A stretch of 64,000 nucleotides of DNA from Scopulibacillus darangshiensis (lineage in GTDB: Bacteria; Bacillota; Bacilli; Bacillales; Sporolactobacillaceae), in contig NZ_SLXK01000002.1 of the NCBI RefSeq assembly GCF_004341035.1, forward strand, positions 44,488 through 108,487. Reading direction: 5' to 3'. The number at the start of each line of letters is the position of its first letter. The first letter of the stretch is position 1. Made by a program: the position numbers and the translations under genes. Positions 8,313 to 16,015 of this stretch are shown here, piece after piece. The notes below the pieces were generated by a model that saw only the letters and a program-made list of their open reading frames with translations, searched no databases and was not told the origin of the DNA.

Positions 8313-8713
8313 GCAAAGATGATATTGTTTACTTAACAACAAATCAAGTCATTGCAATAAATATGGTACAAATTCGCCTTTATTCCCCCCATGAGCAGGT
8401 TGGTATTAAGGATCCAAATCTTTTGGATTCCGCCCTAAATCGTCCAAAGCAATCTGCTTTTGGCAATGATGCTTATCCTTCTATTTTTGAGAAGGCTGCA
8501 GCCCTATTTGAATCTATAGCGAATAACCACGCCTTTCATAACGCTAACAAACGAACAGCATTAGCGTCTTTGATCATCTTTTTGAAAACTAACCATTATA
8601 AATGGATAATGAATATTAAAGAGGAACAAGATTTTACTGTCGATGTTGTGGATCATAAGTATGATTTTGATCAGATTGTTGATGTTATCAGGGAACATGC
8701 TATTCAGGTTTAG
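8309..8713 (+). CDS. doc: Death-on-curing (Doc) family toxin
   Basis: 134-aa Fic-fold protein with the Doc motif HAFHNANKRTA (residues 74-84). The characterised phage P1 Doc is a kinase that phosphorylates elongation factor Tu and stops translation; that activity is assumed here from the motif. The catalytic His74 and the N-x-N-K-R stretch are intact, so it is probably active. Paired with an AbrB-type antitoxin rather than the classical Phd. Confidence 0.9.
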   Translation: MSKDDIVYLTTNQVIAINMVQIRLYSPHEQVGIKDPNLLDSALNRPKQSAFGNDAYPSIFEKAAALFESIANNHAFHNANKRTALASLIIFLKTNHYKWIMNIKEEQDFTVDVVDHKYDFDQIVDVIREHAIQV

Positions 8714-8744
8714 ACCATTTTCTCCTTTTTACTTATATAAGCGA

Positions 8745-8778
8745 AAGCGGGTCATTCTATTTAAAGAATAACCCGCTT
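8745..8778. terminator. Bidirectional terminator between doc and the 8800 gene
   Basis: AAGCGGGTCATTCT pairs with AGAATAACCCGCTT (one mismatch) around a 6-nt loop. It serves the convergent doc and 8800-8991 genes. Confidence 0.75.
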
Positions 8779-8799
8779 GATTGCAATATACCTTTCGAT

Positions 8800-8991
8800 T
8801 CAAAATTTCTTTTTCAATAAAGCAACTACGCCAAGATAAAGAATGACAATTGAAAAAATAGTAACGGCGAGAATCCCCATTATATCAAGCACTTGATCAA
8901 GACCTGCCAGAAAAGTGCCTCCAACCGGAACTTTTAACAGTGCAAATCCGGCAAGAACACAGGCAAAATAAAGAAGTGGCAAGCGTTCCAT
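8800..8991 (-). CDS. Small two-helix membrane protein, unknown function
   Basis: 63 aa with two hydrophobic segments (about 4-22 and 36-58) and a basic KKKF C-terminus. SD AGGAGGG lies 11 nt from the ATG. Not recognised. Confidence 0.6.
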   Translation of the reverse strand: MERLPLLYFACVLAGFALLKVPVGGTFLAGLDQVLDIMGILAVTIFSIVILYLGVVALLKKKF

Positions 8992-9091
8992 ATGAAAATT
9001 AACCCTCCTGTCACACTGTGGTTAAAACCCTTGTTTTATATGTATGCAAACATCCAACGACATGATACGATTTGTCCCTATCACATTCATA

Positions 9092-9120
9092 TTGACGAAT
9101 GTCACTGCCCTTCTTATACT
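9092..9120 (+). promoter_or_regulatory. Consensus-like sigma-A promoter of the DUF3900-like gene
   Basis: TTGACG and TATACT separated by exactly 17 nt, with the -10 ending 37 nt before the GTG start at 9158. Confidence 0.7.
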
Positions 9121-9157
9121 TGATAGGGTTAATGATAATGAAACAAGGTGATCATTC

Positions 9158-10228
9158 GTGGATTTTGTTATAAAGTATTTATCTTTTTATGTTGTTCAAG
9201 TTGACGGGCAAGGTGAAGAAACAGCCAAGCACTATAAGCACTTTCAAACTTTAGATGCGGCTGGCTATGAAAATAGTCCATTAAAGGATTTTTTAGATGG
9301 CGAATTAATGAAAATTGTTAAACGAAAAGTTGAGCGTCACCCAAAATCTGATCAAGTTCCGACTAAAATTGGTCAATTTATTATTGAGGATGGACACGAA
9401 CTCGGGTCGAATCCAAACTATAATCTTTTTTCTAGGTCTCGTTTTGCTGATGATCTAGAGGATTTTAAAACAGTAAGCGAACAATTTGTTTCAGCTTATG
9501 TCGATACGAGCGCGGTGCGCGGCGGTGTCTTTCTTGTTGCTTCAGCAAAACTTAACAAGTATTTTGACGACCCATTCACATTCATTATGAAATGTGACTT
9601 TGAACCTAAAGTGGCCTCGATTGCTGATGAAGCATCCCTTATCCGTAATGTTGAAATGGCGATTACAACCAAAAATATGAAATCCATTCAATATCCTTAC
9701 ATGCCTGAAGAAGGCATGGTTGAGGAACGCGAGCTGAAAATTCATCAGGCTTCACACGCCCGCTATTTTGAGGATTTCCTTAAATTCGTTTCATTTGAAA
9801 AATCAATGCCTGAGATTGTCAAAACCCAAGTCATGGATATGATGCGAGGTCATATTGAAGAAACCTATGAACCGGAAAGTGAAGAGCGGGAAAAATTTGA
9901 AACGGATATTGAAACATGGGCGCAGGCGCCAAAACGTGAACTTCAGGAACGGCTGAGTACAACACAAGTGGTGGAAGCTGCCGGGCAAATTGTTGACCAT
10001 ACGCCTGACCTGGAAATGAAGTTAAAACTTGATCATATGACGCTAAAGGGGCTGTTATCTGACTTTGGTGATTCAGTTCATTTAGCCAAATCAAACGGCC
10101 GCTATGTCCTCCTAGTCGAAGCGGATGCCATCTCCTTCGAAAAAGGTTTTTCGCCAATCGAATTTCACAAACCCGATGATCTTGAGGATGTTGTAGATAA
10201 AATAAAATCAAAACATAATGTTGAATAA
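9158..10228 (+). CDS. Conserved Bacillales protein, DUF3900-like
   Basis: 356 aa, cytosolic, no membrane segment. The sequence (beginning MDFVIKYLSFYVVQVDG, with an NPNYNLFSR block near residue 90) matches what I remember of the DUF3900 family of Bacillus proteins of unknown function. GTG start with SD AAGGTGAT, its own sigma-A promoter and a strong terminator, so it is monocistronic. The layout (N-terminal beta-rich part, acidic middle around 245-260) faintly recalls nucleoid-associated NdpA proteins, but I would not assign that. Confidence 0.75.
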   Translation: MDFVIKYLSFYVVQVDGQGEETAKHYKHFQTLDAAGYENSPLKDFLDGELMKIVKRKVERHPKSDQVPTKIGQFIIEDGHELGSNPNYNLFSRSRFADDLEDFKTVSEQFVSAYVDTSAVRGGVFLVASAKLNKYFDDPFTFIMKCDFEPKVASIADEASLIRNVEMAITTKNMKSIQYPYMPEEGMVEERELKIHQASHARYFEDFLKFVSFEKSMPEIVKTQVMDMMRGHIEETYEPESEEREKFETDIETWAQAPKRELQERLSTTQVVEAAGQIVDHTPDLEMKLKLDHMTLKGLLSDFGDSVHLAKSNGRYVLLVEADAISFEKGFSPIEFHKPDDLEDVVDKIKSKHNVE

Positions 10229-10233
10229 GCGAA

Positions 10234-10271
10234 ACACAAACACACGGAACAACTGTTCCGTGTGTTTGTGT
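10234..10271. terminator. Strong terminator of the DUF3900-like gene
   Basis: A perfect 17-bp stem (ACACAAACACACGGAAC and its complement) around the loop AACT, starting 6 nt after the stop codon. Confidence 0.8.
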
Positions 10272-10380
10272 AATAAAATAACCATTATCTGTACAGGCTA
10301 TTATGAACACAACGATCAAAAGGTCAGAAAAATGAGGGATGAACACCCCGTGGTCCCCCATTTATTAAGGAGATGGAAAG

Positions 10381-10476
10381 ATGAAGCCCTACGAGGACTG
10401 GATACTGCTATTCTTAGCAATCATACTTTTAGCTTTCGGTTTGTGGTCTGGGTATGACGAATTTCTTAAGAAATGA
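10381..10476 (+). CDS. 31-aa single-helix membrane peptide
   Basis: ATG preceded by SD AAGGAGATGGAAAG. The product is MKPYED, then a hydrophobic helix WILLFLAIILLAFGLW, then a polar SGYDEFLKK tail. Short single-pass proteins of this kind often bind larger membrane enzymes, but no partner is visible nearby. Confidence 0.5.
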   Translation: MKPYEDWILLFLAIILLAFGLWSGYDEFLKK

Positions 10477-10554
10477 CTTCGATTTAAAGTTTTGGGCTTA
10501 GGTTGGGTTTGAGGATCCATTTATTTATCCTCCATTTTTAAGTGCTTATATATT

Positions 10555-10689
10555 TCAATCTTCACCTTTTTTGTCCATAATCGCTTTATGTAACCAAATG
10601 GTTTGAAGGAAACTGAAAATCATGCCAACAAGTGACAGGATGAGCGTTTGTTGCTTTTGCTTTTTTCTTTTTTTCATATTATTAAACAT
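10555..10689 (-). CDS. 44-aa basic, single-helix membrane peptide
   Basis: Starts MFNNMKKRKKQKQQ, followed by a hydrophobic helix (about 16-33) and a charged KKGED tail. A GGGGAGGG stretch lies about 14 nt upstream, rather far for an SD. The positive N-terminus would place the tail outside. Unknown function. Confidence 0.45.
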   Translation of the reverse strand: MFNNMKKRKKQKQQTLILSLVGMIFSFLQTIWLHKAIMDKKGED

Positions 10690-10843
10690 GACCTGTCATC
10701 CCTCCCCTTTCAATATTTTTTTAACTTGCCCCGCTCATTTAAATAATATTTATTCTTCGGCAATAAAAACATAGCTGATACATTAAAGGGTTTTCCAACG
10801 GTTTTATCGAATAGTTATTCCCATGAAAGGAGGCGGGTTTTTA

Positions 10844-11344
10844 ATGAAAGCCGTTTTTATGGACTTATTTGGGACATTAGGTGAAGCGAACCCCTTCCGG
10901 CTGTATCATGGTGTCCCCCGCGCTTTAAAAAAATTAAATGAAGCAAATATGAAAGTCTTTTTATTTTCAAATCATGAACAATTTATTCCCTCATTTGGGG
11001 AGATAACGGGTCAGCTCGAAAATTATAACGCAAGGCTTGACGATTTCTACCATTGTTCACATCTTCCAAATGAAGATTGTCATTGCCATAAACCAAAGCC
11101 CGGTCTCCTCCACCAAGCAGCTAAAGACTATCGTTTGGATCTAAAAAAGTGCTTTGTTATAGGTGATACGGGAAATGCCGATATGCTTGCAGCCCATGCT
11201 GTCCGCGCTAAGAAAATATTAGTTTTAACCGGCAACGGTAAAAGGTCAATTCGGCATTTTAGGTATACGTGGGGCGAAGTCAAGCCTGACTTTGTAGCCC
11301 GTGATCTCAATGAAGCGGTCAATTGGATATTATTGCAGAGATAG
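10844..11344 (+). CDS. HAD-superfamily hydrolase, class IIIA-like
   Basis: 166 aa. Motif I is MDLFGTLG: the nucleophile Asp is present, but the usual second Asp (DxD) is Phe. A CSHLPNEDCHC block followed by KPKPG resembles the zinc loop of GmhB/HisB-type phosphatases (CxH...CxC), and the C-terminal motif IGDTGNADMLAA is intact. Start chosen at 10844, since AAAGGAGG lies within the longer frame opening at 10823. The missing acid/base Asp makes ordinary phosphatase activity doubtful. Stands alone. Confidence 0.8.
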   Translation: MKAVFMDLFGTLGEANPFRLYHGVPRALKKLNEANMKVFLFSNHEQFIPSFGEITGQLENYNARLDDFYHCSHLPNEDCHCHKPKPGLLHQAAKDYRLDLKKCFVIGDTGNADMLAAHAVRAKKILVLTGNGKRSIRHFRYTWGEVKPDFVARDLNEAVNWILLQR

Positions 11345-11383
11345 GCGTCTTAATTATTTTTTGTATAAGGGGGATCTGTCAGG

Positions 11384-11902
11384 GTGAAATTTTTTAAATC
11401 ACTTTGGTTTTGGTCAATATTATGTACATTAATTATTGCACTCACAATAGGTGGATTTGTTACGAATTGGCTGTCTCAGCAACAAACATCTGGCCATTCA
11501 CAAAAGGAAATTGGCAAAGTATCCGGAGAAATCGCTGATAAAATGACAAAAAAGGTTGAATCGAAAAAAATGAAGAAAGAAGATATTGGCACCATTATCG
11601 CTGATACCCATGCATTTTATAACGAGACCACGGGTTGGGGTGCGATCAATCACCTCATTTGGGACGACCAGATTCAGGAAGCGAATAATATTATACGGAT
11701 CACAGAAACTGTTGAAGTAACCGGCACATTAAGAGCGGATTTTGATAAAGCAAAGAAAACTGCCCAGGATGTTATCGCAAAACAAGATCCCGAAAAGGTC
11801 CGTTTGCTGCATCGTATCTTTCACGACCTGGACAAAGCCGTAAATGACTATGAAAACCCGGATACATTCGGTGTGACCGAGACATACGGAGACGGCAAAT
11901 AA
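11384..11902 (+). CDS. Membrane-anchored DUF6241-like protein
   Basis: 172 aa. An N-terminal anchor helix (about 8-30) precedes a Lys-rich linker (KMTKKVESKKMKKEDIG) and an extracytoplasmic helical domain with HAFYNETTGWGAINHL and LLHRIFHDLDKAVN. This matches my recollection of DUF6241 proteins in Bacillus, whose function is unknown. GTG start with SD AAGGGGG. Confidence 0.7.
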   Translation: MKFFKSLWFWSILCTLIIALTIGGFVTNWLSQQQTSGHSQKEIGKVSGEIADKMTKKVESKKMKKEDIGTIIADTHAFYNETTGWGAINHLIWDDQIQEANNIIRITETVEVTGTLRADFDKAKKTAQDVIAKQDPEKVRLLHRIFHDLDKAVNDYENPDTFGVTETYGDGK

Positions 11903-11916
11903 AAAGGTGGATGGCT

Positions 11917-13152
11917 ATGAAAACTTTCATTTCCGTTAGCAAGGCAGAAGCTCGCCGATTTTTACTTGCAACTCAGTTTCTTTACCCTTTTGAGCCATGT
12001 CCGAAAAAATCTTCAGATTCAGAAGCAGCCTTAAGAATGATCAGACGATTGGAGTGTGTTCAGCTTGATCCTGTATCTGTGGTTGAACGGAATCAACATT
12101 TGGTGTTAGCCGCCAGGATCCCTGGCTACCGCCCAGAGCATTTATATCAACTCCTCTCACAAGGGGAAGTCTTTGAATACATAGCGAATGCAGCATGTGT
12201 CATTCCAATTGAAGATTATCCGATATTTAACCCTATACGTGACAGGCTTCAGAAACAGGTGGGCTCCTCGTTGAAGCAAGTAGATCAAACAGTGACAGCC
12301 GTATTGGCACAATTGAAAAGGAGAGGCCCCCTGCCTTCGCGCGCTTTTAAATCGGATAGACGTGTTTATGGTTATTGGGATAACAACATGCCAAAAACAA
12401 AAGAAACGTCCCATGCTTTAAATCTATTGCTGGATGCCGGCATCATAAGAATTGTGCGGCGAGCGGGGAATGAGCGGTTCTTTGACCTAACCGAAACCTC
12501 AGTTCCCAAGAGATTATTACATGAATCAGAAAAGACCGGGACACGAGAATCCCAAAAAGCCCTGATAGAAAAATACATACGCGCCTATCGTTTGTTTGAT
12601 CCAAGAGACGCCAGGTTTGGTTGGCAAAAAATGAGCGCTGCGGAGCGCCGTGCGGAGGTTGATCAGCTTGTAGGCGAAGGGAAGGTCATCCCTATGAAAA
12701 TAGAAAATGTCAAACGGGACTATTTTATAATGCATGAAGATGTATCCTTACTCCGGGACATATCACAGACAAAAAAAGATCGGGCTTATATGGAAGGTCC
12801 GGTGCGATTTTTGCCGCCGCTCGATAACTTGCTTTGGCGACGGGAGCGCGTCACTGACTTATTTGATTTTGATTATAAATGGGAAATATACACCCCGAGT
12901 GAGAAACGCGCGTTTGGCCCTTATGCGATGCCGATTTTGTATGGCGACCAATTAATTGGCCGGATGGATCCAAGTCTGGATCGAAAAAATGATAGACTAG
13001 TTATTCGACTCCTTCAGTTAGAACAGGGTGTCGAATTAACAACTAAGCTGAAGAAATCGCTGCGTGTTGCACTGGAAAACTTCGCCTGTTTTCATCAGGT
13101 GGATAACTTAATTGTGGAACGGACGGAGCCCAAGGGAGTAGAGATTTTATAG
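11917..13152 (+). CDS. YcaQ/AlkX-like winged-helix DNA glycosylase
   Basis: 411 aa, of the HTH_42/YcaQ family; characterised members unhook DNA interstrand crosslinks by excising alkylated bases. Near residue 50 is RRLECVQLDPVSVVERN, which carries the Q-phi-D catalytic motif of YcaQ-type enzymes; winged-helix segments follow. Start at 11917: the ATG at 11911 directly abuts the SD AAGGTGG. It follows the DUF6241-like gene by 14 nt and may be cotranscribed. Activity is inferred from the family motif. Confidence 0.85.
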   Translation: MKTFISVSKAEARRFLLATQFLYPFEPCPKKSSDSEAALRMIRRLECVQLDPVSVVERNQHLVLAARIPGYRPEHLYQLLSQGEVFEYIANAACVIPIEDYPIFNPIRDRLQKQVGSSLKQVDQTVTAVLAQLKRRGPLPSRAFKSDRRVYGYWDNNMPKTKETSHALNLLLDAGIIRIVRRAGNERFFDLTETSVPKRLLHESEKTGTRESQKALIEKYIRAYRLFDPRDARFGWQKMSAAERRAEVDQLVGEGKVIPMKIENVKRDYFIMHEDVSLLRDISQTKKDRAYMEGPVRFLPPLDNLLWRRERVTDLFDFDYKWEIYTPSEKRAFGPYAMPILYGDQLIGRMDPSLDRKNDRLVIRLLQLEQGVELTTKLKKSLRVALENFACFHQVDNLIVERTEPKGVEIL

Positions 13153-13312
13153 CATTTTATTTGGGTGCTTATAAGAGGATAGAAGACCAATCATGTCCTG
13201 TACTTTCAACATATAATTGCTATTATAAAGGTTTAATAACGAAAGTCCCGGCTTTAACACGATAACGGATAAGCAGTAAAAATATAAAATTTTTAAAAAA
13301 GGGGCGATGACA

Positions 13313-13528
13313 TTGCCTTCCATTGTTGGACCAGTTAAGGTCAATACAGTTTCCGGTGCCGTAAATTTCGGAGATACATTAAATGTGGCTCCCAAAGAAG
13401 TCGCAAAAACATACACCGGTTCAGGAGGCTTTGGTACAGGTGATTTCCATCTTGAAACCAATGTTATTAGTATGACGAATTCATTTGATGCCGATATTAA
13501 TGATGCAAACAACGTTGGGAATCATTAA
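13313..13528 (+). CDS. GerPA/GerPF-family spore protein, copy 1
   Basis: 71 aa beginning MPSIVGPVKVNTV, with the family pattern FGDTLN.APK...K...GSGGFGTGDF and a C-terminal D-x-D-x-ND. Start set at a TTG (13313) because that gives the family MPSIVG start and places AGGGG 8-9 nt upstream; an ATG two codons earlier (13307) would add Met-Thr. GerPA/PF proteins are small spore-coat proteins needed for germinant permeability. First of three tandem paralogues. Confidence 0.82.
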   Translation: MPSIVGPVKVNTVSGAVNFGDTLNVAPKEVAKTYTGSGGFGTGDFHLETNVISMTNSFDADINDANNVGNH

Positions 13529-13547
13529 CAAAAATAGGAGGGGTAAT

Positions 13548-13763
13548 ATGCCTGCAATTGTTAAAGCTTTTAAAGCCAATTTTGTTTCCGGATCAGTTAA
13601 CTTTGGAGATACTGCCAATTTAGCACCAAAGGGGGAAATTAAGTTTCTTTCCGGATCGGGCGGGTCAAGGACCGGTGATTTTCATGTGCAAAATACTATT
13701 TACTCGGAAACAAATACGTTCGATCCCGATGTTAATGACGCAAACGTTGTAATGGATAGGTAG
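13548..13763 (+). CDS. GerPA/GerPF-family spore protein, copy 2
   Basis: 71 aa beginning MPAIVKAFKANFV, then the family FGDTANLAPK, GSGGSRTGDFH and DPDVNDAN elements. ATG start with excellent SD (AGGAGGGGT), 19 nt after copy 1, so cotranscribed. More diverged from copies 1 and 3 than they are from each other; the extra Lys/Ala N-terminus replaces the usual GP(I/V). Confidence 0.85.
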   Translation: MPAIVKAFKANFVSGSVNFGDTANLAPKGEIKFLSGSGGSRTGDFHVQNTIYSETNTFDPDVNDANVVMDR

Positions 13764-13816
13764 CCTTTTGTTAAACAGGGCAATATCCATATCACCTCAT
13801 AAAAGGTGTGATAACA

Positions 13817-14032
13817 TTGCCTTCGATTGTTGGAGCTGTTAAGATAAATACCGTTGCCGGCACCCTTACCTTTGGAGACACTTTGAACGTGGCTCCTAAG
13901 TCAGTTTCAAAGACATTTTCCGGTGCGGGTGGATTTAGTACGGGAGATTTCCATATTGAAAATAACTTATTTAGTGTGACGAATACGTATGATGCAGATA
14001 TTAATGATGCAAATAATGCCTTTAATAATTGA
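13817..14032 (+). CDS. GerPA/GerPF-family spore protein, copy 3
   Basis: 71 aa beginning MPSIVGAVKINTV, very similar to copy 1 in length and in the GTGDFH/STGDFH and DADINDANN segments. The start is again a TTG with SD AAAGGTG 9 nt upstream; a GTG three codons earlier (13808) is the alternative. Ends with a strong terminator at 14044-14073. Function as for copy 1. Confidence 0.82.
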   Translation: MPSIVGAVKINTVAGTLTFGDTLNVAPKSVSKTFSGAGGFSTGDFHIENNLFSVTNTYDADINDANNAFNN

Positions 14033-14043
14033 TCGTATCCCGG

Positions 14044-14073
14044 CCGCAAGGTTTCTATAAAGAAATCTTGCGG
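14044..14073 (+). terminator. Terminator of the three-gene GerPA/GerPF-like cluster
   Basis: CCGCAAGGTTTCT pairs with AGAAATCTTGCGG (one mismatch) around ATAA, followed by TTTTCTTT. Confidence 0.85.
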
Positions 14074-14081
14074 TTTTCTTT

Positions 14082-14286
14082 AGTTAATCAGCACTAAGTG
14101 TGCTCCTCCTCTTCGCTCCGTCGCAAGGCAGCTTAGAAGCATGTTCACGCAGTAGCCTTTCTGACGCACATAAGTGCACTGGCTAAAGGCGTAACATCCT
14201 GTTACAACGCCAGTACTAGCACGTACTGTGCGTCGCAACTACGCCTCTGTCTTCACCAAAGGCTCGCCAATCGGCGAGTTTTCTTT
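14082..14286. repeat. Dispersed intergenic hairpin repeat, copy A
   Basis: Starts with GTTAATCAG directly after a terminator and contains about 60 bp found only in this copy (about 14091-14155). It then follows the same core as copy B. GACGCAC (14163-14169) pairs with GTGCGTC (14228-14234); inside it nest GTGC/GCAC, ACTGGC/GCCAGT and GTAACA/TGTTAC. It ends with CTCGCCAA/TCGGCGAG (14263-14278) and TTTTCTTT, itself a terminator. No ORF. Copies B (21710) and C (32977, inverted) share the ends. Confidence 0.9.
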
Positions 14287-14362
14287 GGTTTAATAAATCT
14301 TTGCTAAATACCATATCCTAAAAAAGTCGAAAAGTACATTCACCTTCAGGGGAGGATTGAAA

Positions 14363-15394
14363 TTGAACACAGCTTGGTATCATAAAATTCTTGAATTTTT
14401 ACATCGTACAAGTATTGTTTGGAAAACGGGATTAGGGTCTGGCATATCATGGGAGTTAGCCAAGTTAGCTGGGACAAAACACCCTTTTTTAGCTCCGATT
14501 ACTTTAATCTTATGCCTGCAAGCCACAACAAAAGGATCACTGACTTTCACATTCAAAAGGGTTTTAGGAACTGTTTTAGGGATTTTAATCATTGTATTGG
14601 CCATTACTTATCTCGGGGGCCAATATTGGGGAATTACCTTGATCATGCTCTTTAGTCTGGCGATTGCCAAAATGTTAAAGCTCGATGACCTGACAATCCG
14701 TGAAGTCGCATTAAGTATCGTCCTTGTTTTTGCTCTGACACATAAATCTCCCGAGTATGGGATTGACCGGATGAGAGATACAGTGATCGGTGCCTCCATT
14801 GCAGTGCTTTTCCTTCTCGTTATTTTGCCAAAAAATGATTTTAATAAATCAGTAAAAGCCTTTGAACATTTCACATCCCAGTTATCGGATTATGCTGCAA
14901 ACCTTAGCTTTTGGCTTAAAACTAACACATTTTCGACAAACACCAAGGATACCGGGCAAGGTGTAAAAACATTATTTAATGATCTCCAGAAAACAACAAA
15001 ACAACTTAGGCAATCAAGCAAAAACTTATTTTTTAATATTTATGCGAAAGATCAACATAAGGAACTCAAAACTTATATGCATAATACCAAGATGTTAGAA
15101 AACGGCATGCTCTATCTTTGTAATATCAGCCAGACGTTCAAAGATTGGTCCAATTCCGGAACCATGACACAAGAAGAACGGGTCTTCTGGTCTGATTATA
15201 TGTCGCAATTATCGAGATATATTGATGAATGGGGACAAAGTCAGAATGTCAAAAAGAAAAAAATGATGCAATGGTCACTTCCCCTTCCTGTTACGGATCA
15301 GGCCAGCAGATACCGTATGAGCATCGACAACGACGTCCGTAAGTTAGTAAATAACTTTAAAGTCGGCAAAACGCATCAAGGAAACTTAACGTGA
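14363..15394 (+). CDS. FUSC-family (aromatic acid exporter-like) membrane protein
   Basis: 343 aa. Several hydrophobic helices fill residues about 20-150, including the family-type stretch LAPITLILCLQATTKGSL and a cluster ending VLFLLVILPKND. A soluble, Lys/Gln-rich helical half follows. This is the architecture of FUSC/ArAE-like proteins in Firmicutes. TTG start at 14363 with SD AGGGGAGG; the TTG at 14357 is too close to the SD. The 3' end overlaps the convergent mocA-like gene by 9 nt. Substrate unknown. Confidence 0.82.
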   Translation: MNTAWYHKILEFLHRTSIVWKTGLGSGISWELAKLAGTKHPFLAPITLILCLQATTKGSLTFTFKRVLGTVLGILIIVLAITYLGGQYWGITLIMLFSLAIAKMLKLDDLTIREVALSIVLVFALTHKSPEYGIDRMRDTVIGASIAVLFLLVILPKNDFNKSVKAFEHFTSQLSDYAANLSFWLKTNTFSTNTKDTGQGVKTLFNDLQKTTKQLRQSSKNLFFNIYAKDQHKELKTYMHNTKMLENGMLYLCNISQTFKDWSNSGTMTQEERVFWSDYMSQLSRYIDEWGQSQNVKKKKMMQWSLPLPVTDQASRYRMSIDNDVRKLVNNFKVGKTHQGNLT

Positions 15395-16015
15395 TATTAG
15401 GATACGGTATTGAACTTCCGTATCAACGTCAAAAAAACACATGGGATCATCCCAGTTCATGATGACCCCCCTATCAAACATTTTATGTTTTAATAAATAA
15501 CGTGCGCCTTTATCTCCCTCTAATTTTAACAATTCGGGGTAAGCTCGTGTTGTAAAAAGGATAGGCGGCTGAATGACTCCGTTGTGCTTAGTTGCGACAT
15601 ATAAGATATCGTTCCCCAATTGTTTTTCCCATTCGAATGTAAGAATTAATGAATTAATAAGGGCAATCGTTACACAGGGCTGATCAGCAAGCATGATAAT
15701 CACAGCTTCTGACCTGCTATCCATCGCAGCCTTAATGCCGCATTTAATCGAATAAGATTGCCCTTTTACGGCATCAGGACATGTCTTTTGTGACCAAGGG
15801 ACTGAATTCACCCGCGGTTGACAAGGGATCAGCCAATTAAGGGAATCAGCCTTTTTGGTAACGACAAATAGGTGCTGCAGACGTGATCTAGCCGCAGATT
15901 GAAAAGAATGGGAACCAATTGTTAGTTCCTTAAATGGCAATGCCAGCTTATTCTTTCCCATACGTGTACTTTTCCCGGCAGCTAAAAGGATACCCGCGAC
16001 ACCATAATCATGCAT
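15386..16015 (-). CDS. MocA/PucB-like molybdenum cofactor nucleotidyltransferase
   Basis: 209 aa. The N-terminal nucleotide-binding motif LLAAGKSTRMGKNKLALP and the later LADQPCVT are the signature of MobA-like transferases that attach CMP (MocA) or GMP to molybdopterin. It follows an XdhC-family gene with an 8-nt overlap, so it probably belongs to maturation of a molybdenum hydroxylase (xanthine dehydrogenase or CO-dehydrogenase type). Whether it makes the cytosine dinucleotide form is inferred from the pairing with xdhC. Confidence 0.85.
   Translation of the reverse strand: MHDYGVAGILLAAGKSTRMGKNKLALPFKELTIGSHSFQSAARSRLQHLFVVTKKADSLNWLIPCQPRVNSVPWSQKTCPDAVKGQSYSIKCGIKAAMDSRSEAVIIMLADQPCVTIALINSLILTFEWEKQLGNDILYVATKHNGVIQPPILFTTRAYPELLKLEGDKGARYLLKHKMFDRGVIMNWDDPMCFFDVDTEVQYRILISR

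Noticed and set aside
9831-10361. Minus-strand 176-codon frame
   Set aside because: Antisense to the DUF3900-like gene and running through its perfect terminator hairpin.
14091-14286. tRNA-like gene in repeat copy A
   Set aside because: The element folds as one long nested hairpin without the conserved T-loop, anticodon arm or CCA end of a tRNA.
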